Shown: positions 1-9,444 of the stretch, piece after piece
How positions within the stretch are numbered: position 1 is the stretch's first letter
Layout of the letters: every line of letters begins with the position of its first letter
Assembly: GCA_900470195.1 (NCBI GenBank)
Contig: UEIJ01000007.1
Span: forward strand, 62,001-126,000
Source: Hyphomicrobiales bacterium
Lineage (GTDB): Bacteria; Pseudomonadota; Alphaproteobacteria; Rhizobiales; Rhizobiaceae
Direction: 5' to 3'
DNA length: 64,000 bases
Made by a program: the position numbers and the translations under genes
The notes under the pieces: generated by a model
What the model saw: the letters and a program-made list of their open reading frames with translations, nothing else
Database searches by the model: none
Told to the model about the DNA's origin: nothing

Positions 1-1005
1 CCCCTGTTCGACACGCGCCGCCGCCGCGTCGAAATCCTCCTCGAAATCCGGCAGAAGTTTTTTCACCGCTGCCGAGCAGACATAGGAACCGGATTTCGGC
101 TCGCCGGTGCTCTTCAGGAAGGCGGCGCGCAACACGGCCTCGCGGTCGCGCTGGTTCGTCACCTTATCGAAACGCCGAAGCTGCAGTGCAAAATCCTGCG
201 CGCGCGACGCCCCCTTCTGGACCGACATGATAAGATCGAGCGCATCGTCGGAAAATTCCGGTATCGGCCAGAGGTCGGCCAGAAGATCGTCTTCACTGGT
301 TTGCGGGTCGAAGCCGAATGCCCGGTGCAAAGCTTCGCTGCGATGCGCCGCCACGCCCAATTCGGCGATATAGGTCTGCAAGCCGTTGCGCCGGCTTACG
401 GCCTCATCGAGAAGCGATTGCAGGCCCATCTCGCCTGCTGCCTGCAAAACATCCGCAAAGGCCGCGGCGAGCTCCATGTCACCGCCGCCATGCGCGTTTT
501 CGAGCAACTGTCGCCGTGCTTCACCGACAAGTGCGGCCTGCATCAGATCGTCCATCATCTCGAAATGACCGGCAATGTTTGCCTCAAGCGGGAACTGGTG
601 CAGGATTGCTTCGCAGAAAGCGTGGATGGTCTGGATTTTAAGCCCGCCCGGCGTTTCCAGCGCACGCGCGAACAGCCTTCGCGCTGCCGCAAGACGGGCA
701 TCGCCCGGTCTGCGCCCCTCAAGCGATTTCAGGCGTTCGGCCAGCTCTTCATCGGGCAAGACGGCCCATTCGGAAAGCCGCATGAACACGCGATTCTGCA
801 TCACCGCCGCCGCCGCCTTCGTATAGGTGAGACAGAGAATCTTGGACGGGTCGGTGCCTTCCAGCAACAGGCGGATAACACGTTCGGTCAGAACATGCGT
901 CTTGCCGGAACCCGCATTGGCGGAAACCCAGACGGACGCTGACGGATCGGCGGCCCTGCCCTGCGCAAACAATGTTTCCGGCGGAATATGGAGCTTCTTC
1001 TTCAT
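1..1005 (-). CDS. addA: Double-strand break repair helicase AddA (N-terminal part, cut by window edge)
   Basis: This is the first 335 codons of an AddA-type UvrD-family helicase/nuclease; the reading frame stays open through position 1. The N-terminus has the Q-motif-like start and a clear Walker A motif (NAGSGKTHVLTERV, about residues 30-43), followed by the UvrD-like LCLTYTKAAAAVM segment (helicase motif Ia) and KIQTIHAFCEAIL. AddA works with AddB to resect double-strand ends up to Chi-like sites for RecA loading. The ATG overlaps the addB stop as ATGA, so the two are translationally coupled and addB is upstream. The helicase motifs after III and the C-terminal nuclease lie outside the window. 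Confidence 0.93.
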   Translation of the reverse strand, partial: MKKKLHIPPETLFAQGRAADPSASVWVSANAGSGKTHVLTERVIRLLLEGTDPSKILCLTYTKAAAAVMQNRVFMRLSEWAVLPDEELAERLKSLEGRRPGDARLAAARRLFARALETPGGLKIQTIHAFCEAILHQFPLEANIAGHFEMMDDLMQAALVGEARRQLLENAHGGGDMELAAAFADVLQAAGEMGLQSLLDEAVSRRNGLQTYIAELGVAAHRSEALHRAFGFDPQTSEDDLLADLWPIPEFSDDALDLIMSVQKGASRAQDFALQLRRFDKVTNQRDREAVLRAAFLKSTGEPKSGSYVCSAAVKKLLPDFEEDFDAAAARVEQG

Positions 1006-4000
1006 GCCTCGCCCTCCCCGCCAGCATCGCCTCCGGCAGACCATTCCAGCACCCGCGCCAGATGATCGTAATCGCCCGTCAGGTCGGTTTCGCGAAACGG
1101 TAATGCGCGGGAAAGATAACCTTTTTCCGGCTTCTGATACTCAGCCAGCAATTGCGCCAGCCGCTGCCAGGATTCTTCGCCAAGCGCCGGCGCGGTTTTC
1201 TCCGACGGCGGTCGTCCGATCTTGAGGATCGACTCCGGCTTTACCTCGCCGCCCGCCTTGAGGCGCACATAGGTAAGGTCCGAAGCACGGACCGAGCCCA
1301 GTTCCCGGAACGCGCCGCGCACCAGAAGTGCGGCTTCCAGCGCCAACTGCGGCGACAGCAGCACATGCGCCTGTCTGGGCGACGGTGTCGAGCCGGTCTT
1401 GTAGTCGATGATTTCCGCTGTCCCGTCACGCATCAGGTCGATGCGGTCAGCACGGCCCGAAAGCGTAATGCCAAGCCCTTCGACCTCGCGTTTATCGGAT
1501 GCAATTTCGGCAAAGCGGGTTTGCACATTATAGGCGCGCTCGCGCTCCCAGGCTAGAAACTGCGGAATGAGCGCCGTGAAGCGCGGCCACCACACGGCTT
1601 CGATTTCGGTCGGCAGGTCCATATCGGCAAAAAGAATGCGCCCCAGCTCCATCAGACGTTCAGCGGCATCGGGCGCCAGCGGATCGATTGCCTCTTGCGT
1701 GAAATGGCCCAGAATATCGTGGAACAAGGTGCCGCGCTCTGCCGCCGCCGGGTCACGGATCAGAGGCTCCAGAGGCCGCAGTTTCAGTATCTTTTTCGCA
1801 AAGATCGCATAAGGGTCACGGCGCAGCGTTTCGATTTCCGTCACCGAAAAATGCTTCGGACGGGCAGCGACAGGCGGGGCAGGTTCCGGGCGCTTGACGA
1901 AAGGCACGTCAGGTGCCTGATCGATTTCCCGTGACCACTGGATGAAACGCGTTCCGCGCCTGCGCGTTTCGGCAGTCACATCAGCGCCCAGCACCGTTTC
2001 AAGCCGCTGCAGCCAGCGCGACGGCACGGTTGGCGCATTGTCGGAACGCTGCGAACGCGTCAGCACGACATGATCCATGCCCAGCGCCATCTGGAAATCG
2101 TGAGCGGCAAGGCCGGTGCGCCGTTCGGGCGGATCGAGCGCGATCATCGACTTCATCGGGCGCGACATGAATGGGTCATTGCGGGTGCGGGCGGGCCAGC
2201 TCCCCTCATTGAGACCGCCAATCACCACCGTGTCCATGGTTTGCAGGCGTGCTTCAAGCGCACCCCAGATGAAGAGGCGCGGATGGCCACCCGGATGGGG
2301 CTTGACGGTCTCACCCGCCATCAGGGCATCCAGCACGGCCGGCCATTCCGAAGCTTCGAAATCGAGCCCGGCTTCGCTCGAAACCAGACCACGCAAAAAG
2401 GCGGCGAGCTGTTCGCCGCGTTCGCCGGAATAAAAGGGCGCGACGCTCGCCTTTTCATTCCGCGCGAGATTTTCCAGCGCCTCCACCGTGGCGCGGGCGA
2501 TTTCGCCGATCTCGGTTCGGCGTCCGGCGATGACGAAAGGTGCGAGCGGCGCCACGGCCTTCGACAAGCTTTCGCAAAGATTTCGTGCCGCCCCGATCAT
2601 GTCCGGCGTAACCGTGTCGTGCCATGCCGGTTGCCACGGCTGGCCGGCGCTTTCCTCCAGCCGCCGGTCGAAAAATGCCGGAAGGTCGAGCACGGAAGCG
2701 CGGCCCGTGCCGCCGCGAAAAGCAATGAGTTCAAGCGTTTCGGCAGCAAGGCGTCGCTCGATACGAGGAGCCTCCAGCCGCAACAGCGGATGCTTGACCA
2801 GGGCGAGCAGGGCAACCGGATCGCCCGGATTAAACACGGTTTCGACCAGCAGCCGCAGCAATGTCGTGGTTTCGACATCGCGCAGATGCCTGCCGCCGGA
2901 ATCGTCGGCATCGATGCCGAAACGGGCAAGCTCGCCCACCACACGCCGAGCCAGATTGCGGTCGGCGGTGACGAGCGCTGCCGTCTTGCCTTCTTCATTG
3001 ATCGCATCGCGCAAGGCAAGCGCGACGGCAAGCGCCTCTTCCCGTTCGTTGGCGGCTTCAATCAGGTCGATCGTCTGCGCGGCGGCGTGCAGGCTGCCAG
3101 CCTCTATATCGAGCTTACCCCACGCGTCGGTCGTTTCCGCCGGACGCAGCGCTTCGCTGACCACCCGCTCGCGCAGGCGTTTGGAGGCTGGCATATCGTC
3201 CAGATGTTCCACATCGTCGCGCAAGGTCTGCATTGCATCGAGAAGCTTGCGTAGACCGAACTGCGGATGACCGAAAGTCGACGGATTATCAGTCGCCGAC
3301 GCCAGCAGCTGCCAGGCGGCATCGTCCAAGTCGCGGTCCAGCCCCGGCAGCACCACCGCGCCATTCGGCAAGTTTGCAATGGCGGAAATCAATTCCGCAG
3401 TGGCCGGTATGGAACCGGTGGAACCCGCAACGATAACCGGCCCGGCAGGCGGATGGGCGCGCAGGCGCTTTACTTCGCTAAAGATGAGATCGTTGCGATG
3501 CGCGGCGGGGTTTGAAAGCTTGCGCTCCGCCAGAATATCCGGCCAGAGATTGGTGACGATATTGAGAAAGCCGAGCGTGACCTGCCACCAGTCGGCAAGG
3601 TCTTCCGGAGCAATCTCTGCAAGCTCGCTCCACTTCGCCCCATCGGTCTCGACCTGGTCCATCAGCCCCGCCAGATCGCGAGCGAGCCAGATCGCGTCGG
3701 CAGTGGTTGCCGGAACGGAAACGTCGTCAACACCAAACAAGGCACGCACATGCGATGGCAGCGATTCCCGCCACGGACGGATCAATCGCGCCAGAAGCAG
3801 AAGCCGCTCCGCCGTGCCGATAGGCGGATTGATGTCGAACACGCCCGACGAACCGGCATTGAAGAAAGCCGCCTCTTCATCCACATCGCCAAGCGGTTTT
3901 ATCGTCGGCAAAATTGCGCTTCTAGCTAGATTCTTATCTACTAAAATCGATCTTAGCGCACGCGCCGCACGGCGCGTCGGCACATAGATGGTGGCATTGG

Positions 4001-4148
4001 CCAATGCCAGCGGATCGGAAGGATTGCCGGGAAAACCTTCGACCAGCCGCCCTTCCAGAAGGGCCTTGGCAAAAGCTGGCAGAAACGGTGTGCCGGGAGG
4101 AATTGAAAACAGGCGCTGTTTCCCATCTCTGGGTCTGCGTGCGCTCAT
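1002..4148 (-). CDS. addB: Double-strand break repair protein AddB
   Basis: A 1048-residue protein of the alphaproteobacterial AddB family, the non-translocating helicase-like partner of AddA in end resection. Near residues 910-918 it carries the RecB-family PD-(D/E)XK nuclease signature (AEIIDYKTGSTPSPRQ), supporting an active C-terminal nuclease. The N-terminal region (FSIPPGTPFLPAFAKALLEG) matches the degenerate helicase domain of this family. The gene overlaps addA by 4 bases and lies 13 bases after the nucleotidyltransferase gene, so all belong to one minus-strand run. The length is normal for the alphaproteobacterial form. Confidence 0.92.
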   Translation of the reverse strand: MSARRPRDGKQRLFSIPPGTPFLPAFAKALLEGRLVEGFPGNPSDPLALANATIYVPTRRAARALRSILVDKNLARSAILPTIKPLGDVDEEAAFFNAGSSGVFDINPPIGTAERLLLLARLIRPWRESLPSHVRALFGVDDVSVPATTADAIWLARDLAGLMDQVETDGAKWSELAEIAPEDLADWWQVTLGFLNIVTNLWPDILAERKLSNPAAHRNDLIFSEVKRLRAHPPAGPVIVAGSTGSIPATAELISAIANLPNGAVVLPGLDRDLDDAAWQLLASATDNPSTFGHPQFGLRKLLDAMQTLRDDVEHLDDMPASKRLRERVVSEALRPAETTDAWGKLDIEAGSLHAAAQTIDLIEAANEREEALAVALALRDAINEEGKTAALVTADRNLARRVVGELARFGIDADDSGGRHLRDVETTTLLRLLVETVFNPGDPVALLALVKHPLLRLEAPRIERRLAAETLELIAFRGGTGRASVLDLPAFFDRRLEESAGQPWQPAWHDTVTPDMIGAARNLCESLSKAVAPLAPFVIAGRRTEIGEIARATVEALENLARNEKASVAPFYSGERGEQLAAFLRGLVSSEAGLDFEASEWPAVLDALMAGETVKPHPGGHPRLFIWGALEARLQTMDTVVIGGLNEGSWPARTRNDPFMSRPMKSMIALDPPERRTGLAAHDFQMALGMDHVVLTRSQRSDNAPTVPSRWLQRLETVLGADVTAETRRRGTRFIQWSREIDQAPDVPFVKRPEPAPPVAARPKHFSVTEIETLRRDPYAIFAKKILKLRPLEPLIRDPAAAERGTLFHDILGHFTQEAIDPLAPDAAERLMELGRILFADMDLPTEIEAVWWPRFTALIPQFLAWERERAYNVQTRFAEIASDKREVEGLGITLSGRADRIDLMRDGTAEIIDYKTGSTPSPRQAHVLLSPQLALEAALLVRGAFRELGSVRASDLTYVRLKAGGEVKPESILKIGRPPSEKTAPALGEESWQRLAQLLAEYQKPEKGYLSRALPFRETDLTGDYDHLARVLEWSAGGDAGGEGEA

Positions 4149-4161
4149 GCGTTCTGCCTCC

Positions 4162-4893
4162 TTATGCGAATGCGGTCAGTGCCGCCTCCGCCTTGCCGAT
4201 TGCGTCCGGCGTGCCGACGGTCAGCCAGTGCCCGGTCATTGGCATACCATAAAGGCGACCCGCCGCAATCGCTTCATCAAAATAACGGTTGAGCGAGGAC
4301 ACGACCGGCTCCGCGCCATCGAAGATGCGGGGATGGATTATCCCTGCTCCGGCATAGATCACCGGCTCGCCCGAAACATCGCGCGCGCGCCGCAGATGCC
4401 CTTTCTCGTCGGCAACGAAATCACCCTTGCCTTCATAGCCGGTTTCCTGATCAAGACGCGCTGTCATCAAGAGAATATCCATCCGGTCTGCATCCCAAAG
4501 GTCGGCCAGCGCCGTGAGGTTGGAGGCGTTCTCGTCGCCGACCCAGAATGTATCGGCATTCAGAATGAAAAACGGTTGCGTTCCCAGTATCGGCAGCGCC
4601 TTTACGATACCGCCAGCGGAATCGAGCAACATGTCGCGCTCGTCCGAAATGACGATTTCCATATCGTTTCGATCACGCAGATATTCATCCAGTTGGTCGG
4701 CTAAATAATGCACATTGACCACTGCGGTGCGGATGCCTGCCCGTGCTGCCGCGTCGAGTCCCCAGTCAATCAACGGTTTGCCCGACACCTTGACCAGCGG
4801 CTTTGGAATGGTCTCCGTGATGGGACGCATGCGCTTGCCCAGTCCGGCAGCAAGAACCATAGCCGTCTTCGGGGACGTTTCAGGCATTTTCAT
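4162..4893 (-). CDS. murU: Nucleotidyltransferase, probable MurNAc-1-phosphate uridylyltransferase MurU
   Basis: A 243-residue sugar-phosphate nucleotidyltransferase. The N-terminal signature AMVLAAGLGKRMRPITETIPKPLVKVSGKPLI contains the GxGxRM nucleotide loop and the conserved lysine of the PKPL motif; FILNADTFWVG holds the metal-binding Asp. Its start overlaps by 4 bases the stop of the upstream TsaE-kinase fusion. In Pseudomonas, AmgK (a sugar kinase) and MurU act in sequence to recycle cell-wall N-acetylmuramate to UDP-MurNAc, bypassing fosfomycin-sensitive synthesis. The coupling here to an AmgK-like domain supports the MurU assignment, although other sugar-1-phosphate substrates are possible. 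Confidence 0.82.
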   Translation of the reverse strand: MKMPETSPKTAMVLAAGLGKRMRPITETIPKPLVKVSGKPLIDWGLDAAARAGIRTAVVNVHYLADQLDEYLRDRNDMEIVISDERDMLLDSAGGIVKALPILGTQPFFILNADTFWVGDENASNLTALADLWDADRMDILLMTARLDQETGYEGKGDFVADEKGHLRRARDVSGEPVIYAGAGIIHPRIFDGAEPVVSSLNRYFDEAIAAGRLYGMPMTGHWLTVGTPDAIGKAEAALTAFA

Positions 4894-6425
4894 TGCGCGG
4901 CCTCTTCCTGCTGCATCAGCCCCAATTCCTCAAACCATGCCGCCACAGGCGCCATGACCGGATGCTTCAGCACACGCCCCAGATAGTCATGAATGCGCGG
5001 CAGATGTTGCAGATAAGCCGGCTTGCCATCGCGCTCATCTAGCCGGATAAAAAGACCGAGCAGCTTGGCATTGCGCTGTGCGCCCATGGCAGCATAGGCC
5101 TTGCGGAACAAGGTTTCGTCGAATGCGTGTCCGAGCGCACGGCGCTCATCACAATAGGCTGCGACCACGGCCTGCTCCAGTTCCGGCGAGATCGTCACCC
5201 GCGCATCGAGCGCCAGCGAAGCCACGTCATAGGCTGCTGGTCCGATCATCGCATCCTGAAAATCGATGACACCGACCTTGTCCTTGCCCTCTGCCTCCGG
5301 AAACCAGAACAGGTTCGGCGAATGATAATCGCGCAGGAGCAGGCTCTTCTCGACATCGGCAATATCGGCGATCACGCGGTCCCATGCGGCTTCAAAAGCC
5401 TGCTTTTCCGCGTCCGTAAGCTGCCTGCCCATCATGCGCGGCGCATACCACTGGCCGATCAGGCTGACCTCGATCATCATCGCATTACGGTCAAACCCGG
5501 CGATGATGTGGTCGGGCTCGCCCGCCACCGGGGCATGGTCCGGCCAGGCAACACCGTGCAGATGCGCCAGAAAGCGCCCGGCTGCTTCATAGCGTTCCGC
5601 GACAGGTTCACCGGAAGCTGCCCGAACGCCCTCGGTTCCAAGATTTTCGAGGATCAAAAGCCCTGCATCAATATCCAGCGCACGCATTTGCGGTACGCGA
5701 AAACCATGTTTTGCGAGCAAGCCATTTATTGCCACGAATGCCTGAATATTTTCCGCAATATGGGCGAGCTGGCGATAGGACTTGCCATCACGCAGCGGCG
5801 GATCATAGGGCATCGCCGGCGCATTCATGAGAACTTCTGCACCATGAGAAGCGCTTGCAATCAGCTCGTATCGACGTGGCCCAGCGTCGCCCTGAAAATA
5901 CCGGCGCGAAGCCTCTCTGCGGTCGTTGTTTTCCAGAAAAGCGCGGATTGCGCGGCTCCGTTCCAGCCGCTGGATCGCGGCCACGGGACCGGACACGGCA
6001 ATGCGCCGCCCTGCCCCTTCATGGCTCAGCGTGACGGCAAAAGACGGTTCGGGCAGAAAGCCCTCACCCTGCTCCGGCCATTCGGCCAGAACGACGCCAT
6101 CCTCGATAAATTCCGGCAGGCCCAGCTCATCCAGCTCTTCGCCGTGCGAAATACGGTAAAGGTCGGTATGGGCCACAGGAATACGCAGGCTCTCGTAGCT
6201 TTGCACCAGCGTGAAAGTCGGGCTTGGAACGTCCAGCCCTTCATCATCGGCAATTGCCCGGATTATTGCGCGGGCAAGCGAGGATTTTCCCGCCCCCAGA
6301 TCACCGGAAAGCGTAACAAGATCGCCCTTTTGCAAGGCGAGGGCAAAATCTTCACCGAAACGCTGCGTTGCGGTTTCGTCGGGCAAGAAATAGCTGATGC
6401 TGGATGGTAAGGCGCTCATGAGCAC
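4890..6425 (-). CDS. TsaE (tRNA t6A ATPase) fused to AmgK-like aminoglycoside-fold sugar kinase
   Basis: A 511-residue two-domain protein. Residues ~10-150 are TsaE/YjeE: Walker A GDLGAGKSSLARAI, the SPTFTLVQSYE segment and the HTDLYRISHGEELDELG motif. TsaE drives the TsaBD complex that makes t6A37 in tRNA. Residues ~175-500 are an aminoglycoside phosphotransferase fold with the catalytic loop (LLRDYHSPNLFWF) and the metal-binding IDFQDAMIGP. The downstream MurU-like gene suggests the kinase half is AmgK, an anomeric MurNAc/GlcNAc kinase. Stand-alone TsaE is about 150 residues, so this is a true fusion. ATGs at residues 1 and 3 are both possible starts. Confidence 0.88.
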   Translation of the reverse strand: MLMSALPSSISYFLPDETATQRFGEDFALALQKGDLVTLSGDLGAGKSSLARAIIRAIADDEGLDVPSPTFTLVQSYESLRIPVAHTDLYRISHGEELDELGLPEFIEDGVVLAEWPEQGEGFLPEPSFAVTLSHEGAGRRIAVSGPVAAIQRLERSRAIRAFLENNDRREASRRYFQGDAGPRRYELIASASHGAEVLMNAPAMPYDPPLRDGKSYRQLAHIAENIQAFVAINGLLAKHGFRVPQMRALDIDAGLLILENLGTEGVRAASGEPVAERYEAAGRFLAHLHGVAWPDHAPVAGEPDHIIAGFDRNAMMIEVSLIGQWYAPRMMGRQLTDAEKQAFEAAWDRVIADIADVEKSLLLRDYHSPNLFWFPEAEGKDKVGVIDFQDAMIGPAAYDVASLALDARVTISPELEQAVVAAYCDERRALGHAFDETLFRKAYAAMGAQRNAKLLGLFIRLDERDGKPAYLQHLPRIHDYLGRVLKHPVMAPVAAWFEELGLMQQEEAAQ

Positions 6426-6433
6426 CCTTTATC

Positions 6434-9010
6434 TTATTCGGCAGCGATGCGGAAGCTGCGTGTTTCCGACGGAAAGCGGCAAATGACCGTTGTTCCGCGC
6501 CCGGAGCCCGTATCGATATCGACCGAACCGCCATGCAGCTCGACAAAGCTCTTGACGATGGCAAGTCCAAGTCCGGCACCGCGGCGGCGCCCGCCATTCG
6601 GATAGGACTGGAAGCGCTTGAAAACCGTGTCGAGCACCTCGCCCGGCATTCCCGGACCGTCATCGTGAACCGCAAAGACGATTTCCGATCCTTCGCGCGC
6701 CACCTGCAGCCGGATGCTGGAGCCTTCCGGCGCATAGTTCGTGGCGTTGGACAGCAGATTGAAAAGCACCTGACGGACGCGGTTGGCATCGGCCTTGAAC
6801 ACATCCACATCATCGGCAATGTCGATATCGAGCCCGATATCGTGGTCGCGCATGCGCTCGCCCACGCGGGAGGCGGCAGCGGAAATTGCTTCCACGACGG
6901 AAACCTCGCCGACTTCCAGCTCCATGATCCCCGCGTCGACGGTGGCAAGATCGAGAATATCGTTGACGATTGTCAGCAGAACCGATGACGACGTGCTGAT
7001 ATGGTCGAGATATTCGATCTGGCGCTCATTGAGCGATCCGAAGGCCGGGGTCTGCAACAGTTCGGTAAAGCCGATGATGTTGGTCAGCGGTGAACGCAGT
7101 TCATAGGAAACGTGCTGGACGAAATCGTTCTTGATCTGGTCGGCGAGCTCCAGCGCCTCATTCTTTTCCTTGAGTGCCCGTTCGACGCGCACCGTGTCGG
7201 TGACGTCAATGAAGGTCAGCATGGTCTGACCCTTGGGCAATGGAACCACGGCAAAGGAAAGAATGGTGCCGTCATCCAGTTCCACCTGCCCCATGCGCCC
7301 GTCGCGCTTGTCGAGGAAGCCGGTGACGGTGGAGACGAAATCGTCCCAAAGGCCATTGCCGCCGCGCTCGCTGCAGATCTTGGCGATCGACGAAATATGC
7401 GTGCCTTCGACAATGAGCGGCATCGGCAGCGCCCAGAGATCGGCAAAGGACGGATTGGAAAGCCGGATGCGGCCATCGGAACCGAACACCGCCACGGCTT
7501 CCGCCAGATGGTCGAGCGTTTCGCCCTGCACCTTGATGAGCGTGTTGTAACGGCCTTCGAGTTCGAACTTTTCGGTCATGTTCTCGAAGAACCAGGTCAC
7601 GCCGCCCTGCGGATGCGGATTGGCGACGACGCGCATCGTCCGCGTATCCGGCAAATGCCACATATGTTCCTGCGGCTCGACCGCGCGATAGGCAGAAAGG
7701 ACTGAATCCTTCCACTTGCGCCATTCCGGCTGCTCGGGCAGCTTGCCTTCCGAACGCAGGCGGTCGAGGATCAGCGTGTTGCTCGGCTGTGATTCCAGCC
7801 ACGCCGTATCAAGCGACCAGAGCTTGGCAAAAGCCTGATTGAAGAATTGCAGCTTCATCTCAGGATCGAAAATAGCCACTGCGGTCGAAAGCTGGTCAAG
7901 CGTTTCCGCATGGCTCTTCAGCGTACGGCTCAGTTCTTCCCGCACCGCCTGCACTTCGGTCTGATCGACGCCGAGGCCGATTGAACCCGTTTCCGCACTC
8001 ACATCCGTCACGTTGAAAAGACGGCGATCGCCGTGCACGACAGCCGTGAGCTGTTCCTGCAGGACGGGTTCGGCAAAACGGTCGCGCTCCAGGCGCTGGC
8101 GCGCCTGCGCTCCGAAAAGTTCACGGCCTTCGGTAATGACCTGGCTTGCATCAGCCATATCGACCGCACGTGCATAGGCCGCATTGACCCATTCGACGCG
8201 ACCACCGGTGTCACGTACCCAGACGGGCTGCTCAATCCGGTCAAGAAGACGGCGGAAAAGCTCGATACGCTCGGAAAATTCACGATTCTGCGCCTGCAAC
8301 GCCGCGCGTTCCGCCTGCACGCCCTGCAAGCTCAGGAAACGGGCGACCGCAAATCCGCCGGACGTGCGCCCTCGCACGTCGAGCAGGGTGCCGTTGACGG
8401 TTTCAACCGTGAGATCGAAAGACCGCGCCTGTTCGCGCAGCATCGCAATGGCCCGTTCAAGCGCCACGACCGATTGCGGGCGCAGCCAGCGGCCAAAGGC
8501 CAGAAAGGCCGAACGGTCCTGCGGGGCAGCGCTTTCGTCCGGCAAAAGCCCAACGACTTCAGCGCGCGTGCTGTGGCCATCCCAGACAACAATGCGCTGA
8601 TCCTTGAGGTTGAGCAGCGCTTCATTGCGCTGGGCGACCAGATTGAGATCGGCGAATTTGGAGCGCAGTTCCTTGTTTTCGGCGGTAACGCGCGACCGTT
8701 CGCGAATCAGCCATCCGGCAGAAAGAAGGGCTGCACCCATGACGCCGAGGAACATGGAAAACTGGATAACCTCGAAAGCGCCGATACTGCCGCCGCCAAA
8801 GGGAAGGGCAAGGCGGGCCGATTCCGCGCCTTGCGCAAAGGCGGGCGCCGCCGCGAAAAGCGTTGCAGCAGAAACGGAAGCCTTCATCAGGGCCTTTTTT
8901 GGGGCAAGCCAGGCAAACGGCCTTGCAACATGGGCGGCAGGACGCCATTGCCTGCCAGTAACGATTGCGGAAACATTCCGCAAAATCCCCGCTGCGCCGA
9001 ACTCTGGCAT
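6434..9010 (-). CDS. divL: DivL-type PAS-domain pseudo-histidine kinase (Tyr in place of phospho-His)
   Basis: A membrane-anchored multi-PAS sensor kinase of 858 residues when started at the ATG at 9010, preceded by GGAGAAAAGGACAAC; an in-frame ATG at 9082 lacks such a site. One or two hydrophobic segments near the N-terminus are followed by several PAS-like units, a DHp domain and a complete HATPase domain (NLLSNATNYAPEG; GAGLGLAIVKSFVELHGG). The H-box reads HVSYELRSPLT: the phosphorylated histidine is replaced by tyrosine (codon at 7103-7105, residue 636). This substitution is the hallmark of Caulobacter DivL, which binds DivK~P and controls the CckA-CtrA phosphorelay. Its position 3' of ahcY and 5' of tsaE is consistent. 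Confidence 0.87.
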   Translation of the reverse strand: MPEFGAAGILRNVSAIVTGRQWRPAAHVARPFAWLAPKKALMKASVSAATLFAAAPAFAQGAESARLALPFGGGSIGAFEVIQFSMFLGVMGAALLSAGWLIRERSRVTAENKELRSKFADLNLVAQRNEALLNLKDQRIVVWDGHSTRAEVVGLLPDESAAPQDRSAFLAFGRWLRPQSVVALERAIAMLREQARSFDLTVETVNGTLLDVRGRTSGGFAVARFLSLQGVQAERAALQAQNREFSERIELFRRLLDRIEQPVWVRDTGGRVEWVNAAYARAVDMADASQVITEGRELFGAQARQRLERDRFAEPVLQEQLTAVVHGDRRLFNVTDVSAETGSIGLGVDQTEVQAVREELSRTLKSHAETLDQLSTAVAIFDPEMKLQFFNQAFAKLWSLDTAWLESQPSNTLILDRLRSEGKLPEQPEWRKWKDSVLSAYRAVEPQEHMWHLPDTRTMRVVANPHPQGGVTWFFENMTEKFELEGRYNTLIKVQGETLDHLAEAVAVFGSDGRIRLSNPSFADLWALPMPLIVEGTHISSIAKICSERGGNGLWDDFVSTVTGFLDKRDGRMGQVELDDGTILSFAVVPLPKGQTMLTFIDVTDTVRVERALKEKNEALELADQIKNDFVQHVSYELRSPLTNIIGFTELLQTPAFGSLNERQIEYLDHISTSSSVLLTIVNDILDLATVDAGIMELEVGEVSVVEAISAAASRVGERMRDHDIGLDIDIADDVDVFKADANRVRQVLFNLLSNATNYAPEGSSIRLQVAREGSEIVFAVHDDGPGMPGEVLDTVFKRFQSYPNGGRRRGAGLGLAIVKSFVELHGGSVDIDTGSGRGTTVICRFPSETRSFRIAAE

Positions 9011-9375
9011 GTTGTCCTTTTCTCCGCCACTCGGCCATGAAAACTGCCGACTGGGCAGACTGGCCGCATTAAAACACTTCAATACACATCAAGGCCGACC
9101 ATACGCACGCCACCACAGTGCACGATAGCCGACACATTTTAGAGCGCCGTGCGCTCTTACCAGCGCACAAGGGACACTCTAATCGTTTGATCTGCGCATT
9201 GTGCTTTCCGAAAACCGGTTCCGATTTCCGGGCCAATGCGCGGCGCTTAACGGATGAATCGTCCTGTCGCTTCCCGCCACAACCGGCAAAAAACGCGCAA
9301 CGCAAACACCCGCTCAAACACCTTGATTCGCCTACACAATACCCTTCCGGCGAATCCACGTGAAGCATCTTGCTC
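9011..9375. other. Non-coding interval upstream of divL
   Basis: About 365 bases between the chosen divL start and the ahcY terminator. It holds one dispersed palindromic repeat (9194-9241) and presumably the divL promoter on the minus strand. No convincing -35/-10 pair or gene was recognised; small reading frames here lack credible start sites. Confidence 0.5.
9194..9241. repeat. Dispersed palindromic repeat, copy 1
   Basis: Terminal arms GCGCATTG and CAATGCGC flank a core containing AAAACCGGTTCCGATTTCC. The core and overall design recur at 17899, 23368, 56427 and, more loosely, at 32263, 47894 and 51266. Confidence 0.7.
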
Positions 9376-9415
9376 GCAAAAAGAAAGACCGGGCAGCTTG
9401 TCAACTGTCCGGTCT
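9376..9415 (-). terminator. Intrinsic terminator of ahcY
   Basis: An 11-base stem with one mismatch (AGACCGGACAG paired with CTGCCCGGTCT in minus-strand sense, loop TTGACAAG) is followed on the minus strand by TTTCTTTTT. It lies about 30 bases after the ahcY stop. Confidence 0.8.
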
Positions 9416-9444
9416 CAACATGTAGTGCAATGCTTAATGTATGG

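Noticed and set aside
2070-3254. Long plus-strand open frame of 394 codons
   Set aside because: It lies wholly within addB on the opposite strand; composition is Arg/His-rich as in antisense shadows of GC-rich genes, and no domain is recognisable.
9349-9364. AATCCACGTGAAGCA near the ahcY terminator as another parS
   Set aside because: Only about 11 of 16 positions match, clearly weaker than the five retained sites.
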